From Ilyomonas limi (GTDB lineage: Bacteria > Bacteroidota > Bacteroidia > Chitinophagales > Chitinophagaceae): a DNA stretch of 64,000 nucleotides. Each line of letters begins with the position of its first letter. Position 1 is the first letter of the stretch. The position numbers and the translations under genes are program-made. Shown here piece by piece: positions 63,078 through 64,000 of the stretch. Where the stretch lies: positions 1 to 64,000 of the forward strand of contig NZ_SZQL01000013.1 of NCBI RefSeq assembly GCF_005233845.1, given 5' to 3'. The notes below the pieces were generated by a model that searched no databases, had not been told where the DNA came from, and saw nothing but the letters and a program-made list of their open reading frames with translations.

Positions 63078-63112
63078 AAAAATGTTTGGCAGGTATTTAG
63101 CCAAACATTTTT
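63078..63112. terminator. Second hairpin between aconitase and topA
   Basis: A 13-bp perfect stem (AAAAATGTTTGGC 63078-63090 with its complement 63100-63112) with a 9-base loop and an A run before and T run after. It is terminator-like in both directions, but lies only 53 bp before topA and could also act in its leader. Confidence 0.65.
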
Positions 63113-63165
63113 GTGAAGATATAGGGCAAGCAGATAGCAGACCGTGTAAATTTTTAAAAAAAGCA

Positions 63166-64000
63166 ATGGCAAAAAATTTATTGATAGTAGAATCGCCTGC
63201 AAAAGCAAAGACGATTGAAAAGATTTTAGGCGACGACTTTGAGGTAAAAAGCTGTTACGGACATATACGGGATCTTGAAAAAGATGACATGGGCATTGAC
63301 ATAAAGCACAATTACAAGCCCCGCTATATAGTGCCCGAAGACAAGCAAAAAGTAGTAAAAGAACTAAAGCAACTGGCAAAAAAGTCGGACGAAGTGTGGC
63401 TGGCTACGGATGAGGACCGCGAAGGCGAAGCCATTAGCTGGCACCTGTGCGAAGTATTAGGGCTGGATCCCAAAAACACCAAGCGCATTGTCTTTCACGA
63501 AATCACCAAACCTGCTATTAAACAGGCAGTGGCAAAGCCGCGCCTGCTGGATATGAACCTCGTAAATGCACAACAGGCACGCCGCGTATTGGATCGTATT
63601 GTAGGTTTTGAACTCAGTCCCGTTTTATGGCGCAAAATGAGCATGGGCAATTCGTTGAGTGCCGGTCGTGTGCAAAGTGTAGCCGTTCGCCTCATTGCCG
63701 AGCGCGAACGGGAAATCAACGCTTTTAAGCCGGTAAGTTCTTTTAGAATTGAAGCTTTTTTTACCGAAAAAGATGCACAGGGCAGGCCGGTAACCTTTAA
63801 AGCCGAAGGTGCCAGGCAAAATACCGCACAGGCAGCCGAGCAGTTTTTGCAAAGCTGTATGGGCGCCGGTTACACGGTAAAAGACATTCAGGTAAAACCT
63901 ACCAAACGCTCACCGGCAGCGCCATTTACCACTTCTACCCTGCAGCAGGAAGCTAGCCGCAAGCTGGGCTACGGCGTAAGCAAGACCATGCTGCTGGCCC
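63166..64000 (+). CDS. topA: DNA topoisomerase I (partial, 5' part)
   Basis: The first 278 residues are visible and the gene runs off the window. TOPRIM domain: NLLIVESPAKAKTIEKILG at 4-22, CYGHIRDLEKDDMGID and the acidic triad region ATDEDREGEAISWHL. The decatenation loop region has NAQQARRVLDRIVGFELSPV and SLSAGRVQSVAVRLIAERER, and the last part reaches TKRSPAAPFTTSTLQQEASR. The catalytic tyrosine lies beyond the window. Type IA enzyme that relaxes negative supercoils. The ATG at 63166 gives the canonical MAKNLLIVESPAKAKT start. Confidence 0.97.
   Translation, partial: MAKNLLIVESPAKAKTIEKILGDDFEVKSCYGHIRDLEKDDMGIDIKHNYKPRYIVPEDKQKVVKELKQLAKKSDEVWLATDEDREGEAISWHLCEVLGLDPKNTKRIVFHEITKPAIKQAVAKPRLLDMNLVNAQQARRVLDRIVGFELSPVLWRKMSMGNSLSAGRVQSVAVRLIAEREREINAFKPVSSFRIEAFFTEKDAQGRPVTFKAEGARQNTAQAAEQFLQSCMGAGYTVKDIQVKPTKRSPAAPFTTSTLQQEASRKLGYGVSKTMLLA

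Noticed and set aside
63035-63852. Minus-strand frames near the window end
   Set aside because: Antisense to topA, whose TOPRIM motifs are unmistakable.

Overview
The window looks like a chromosomal piece of a Bacteroidota genome, most likely Chitinophagaceae or a close relative. The evidence is three SusC or STN-type TonB receptors with their SusD or DUF4249 partners, genes without Shine-Dalgarno sites, promoters of the Bacteroidota type (-33 TTTG, -7 TAnnTTTG), and the order rpmB-rpmG-DUF4295-ftsY, which is typical of the phylum. No rRNA gene, intact tRNA gene or CRISPR array is present.

Bases 1-2640 are mobile or decayed DNA. They hold the right end of an IS21-type element (four 24-bp units), two small conserved proteins of unknown function, a secreted thermonuclease, a tiny HTH-like protein behind four AGTATA boxes phased at 11 bp, a lone tRNA-Ser-like 3' end (probable att scar) with its terminator, and a frameshifted 5' end of hsdM.

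Bases 2652-13547 form a minus-strand locus for catabolism of a sugar acid. In transcription order it encodes a BASS-type anion importer, a secreted RraA-like protein, a Tat-exported enolase-superfamily sugar-acid dehydratase, SusC, SusD, an FAH-family 2-keto-3-deoxy acid dehydratase candidate and a ketoglutaric-semialdehyde-type dehydrogenase. I infer a non-phosphorylative route (sugar acid to 2-keto-3-deoxy acid to 2-oxoglutarate semialdehyde to 2-oxoglutarate) whose first dehydration takes place outside the cytoplasm. A 21-bp palindrome upstream of the importer is a candidate operator. After a decayed MAP3K-TRAFs-binding-domain gene come a GntP permease and a glycerate 2-kinase, a likely glycerate-use pair.

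Bases 18481-28000 hold a nutrient-uptake set (STN TonB receptor, DUF4249 lipoprotein, MG2-domain protein), a secreted rhodanese, a broken lipoprotein gene and conserved unknowns. Bases 28386-33388 are a second SusC/SusD pair with a promoter and a strong terminator. Bases 33703-41640 are mixed: a frameshifted DUF1573 gene, a cytochrome c/FG-GAP lipoprotein, YjbQ, a DUF1080 protein, an L,D-transpeptidase, DUF72, PPK2 and an amino acid permease.

From 42037 to the end the content is mostly core housekeeping: sucC, a diheme cytochrome, YtxH, rlmI, two tandem DUF4197 genes, rpmB-rpmG-DUF4295, ftsY, uvrC, an SDR oxidoreductase, ornithine aminotransferase, ogt, an OsmC protein, a HAD phosphatase, a PAS histidine kinase, pspC, aconitase and the 5' part of topA, which runs off the window. 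Two inverted-repeat elements (45666-45845 and 52729-52849) lie between these genes.
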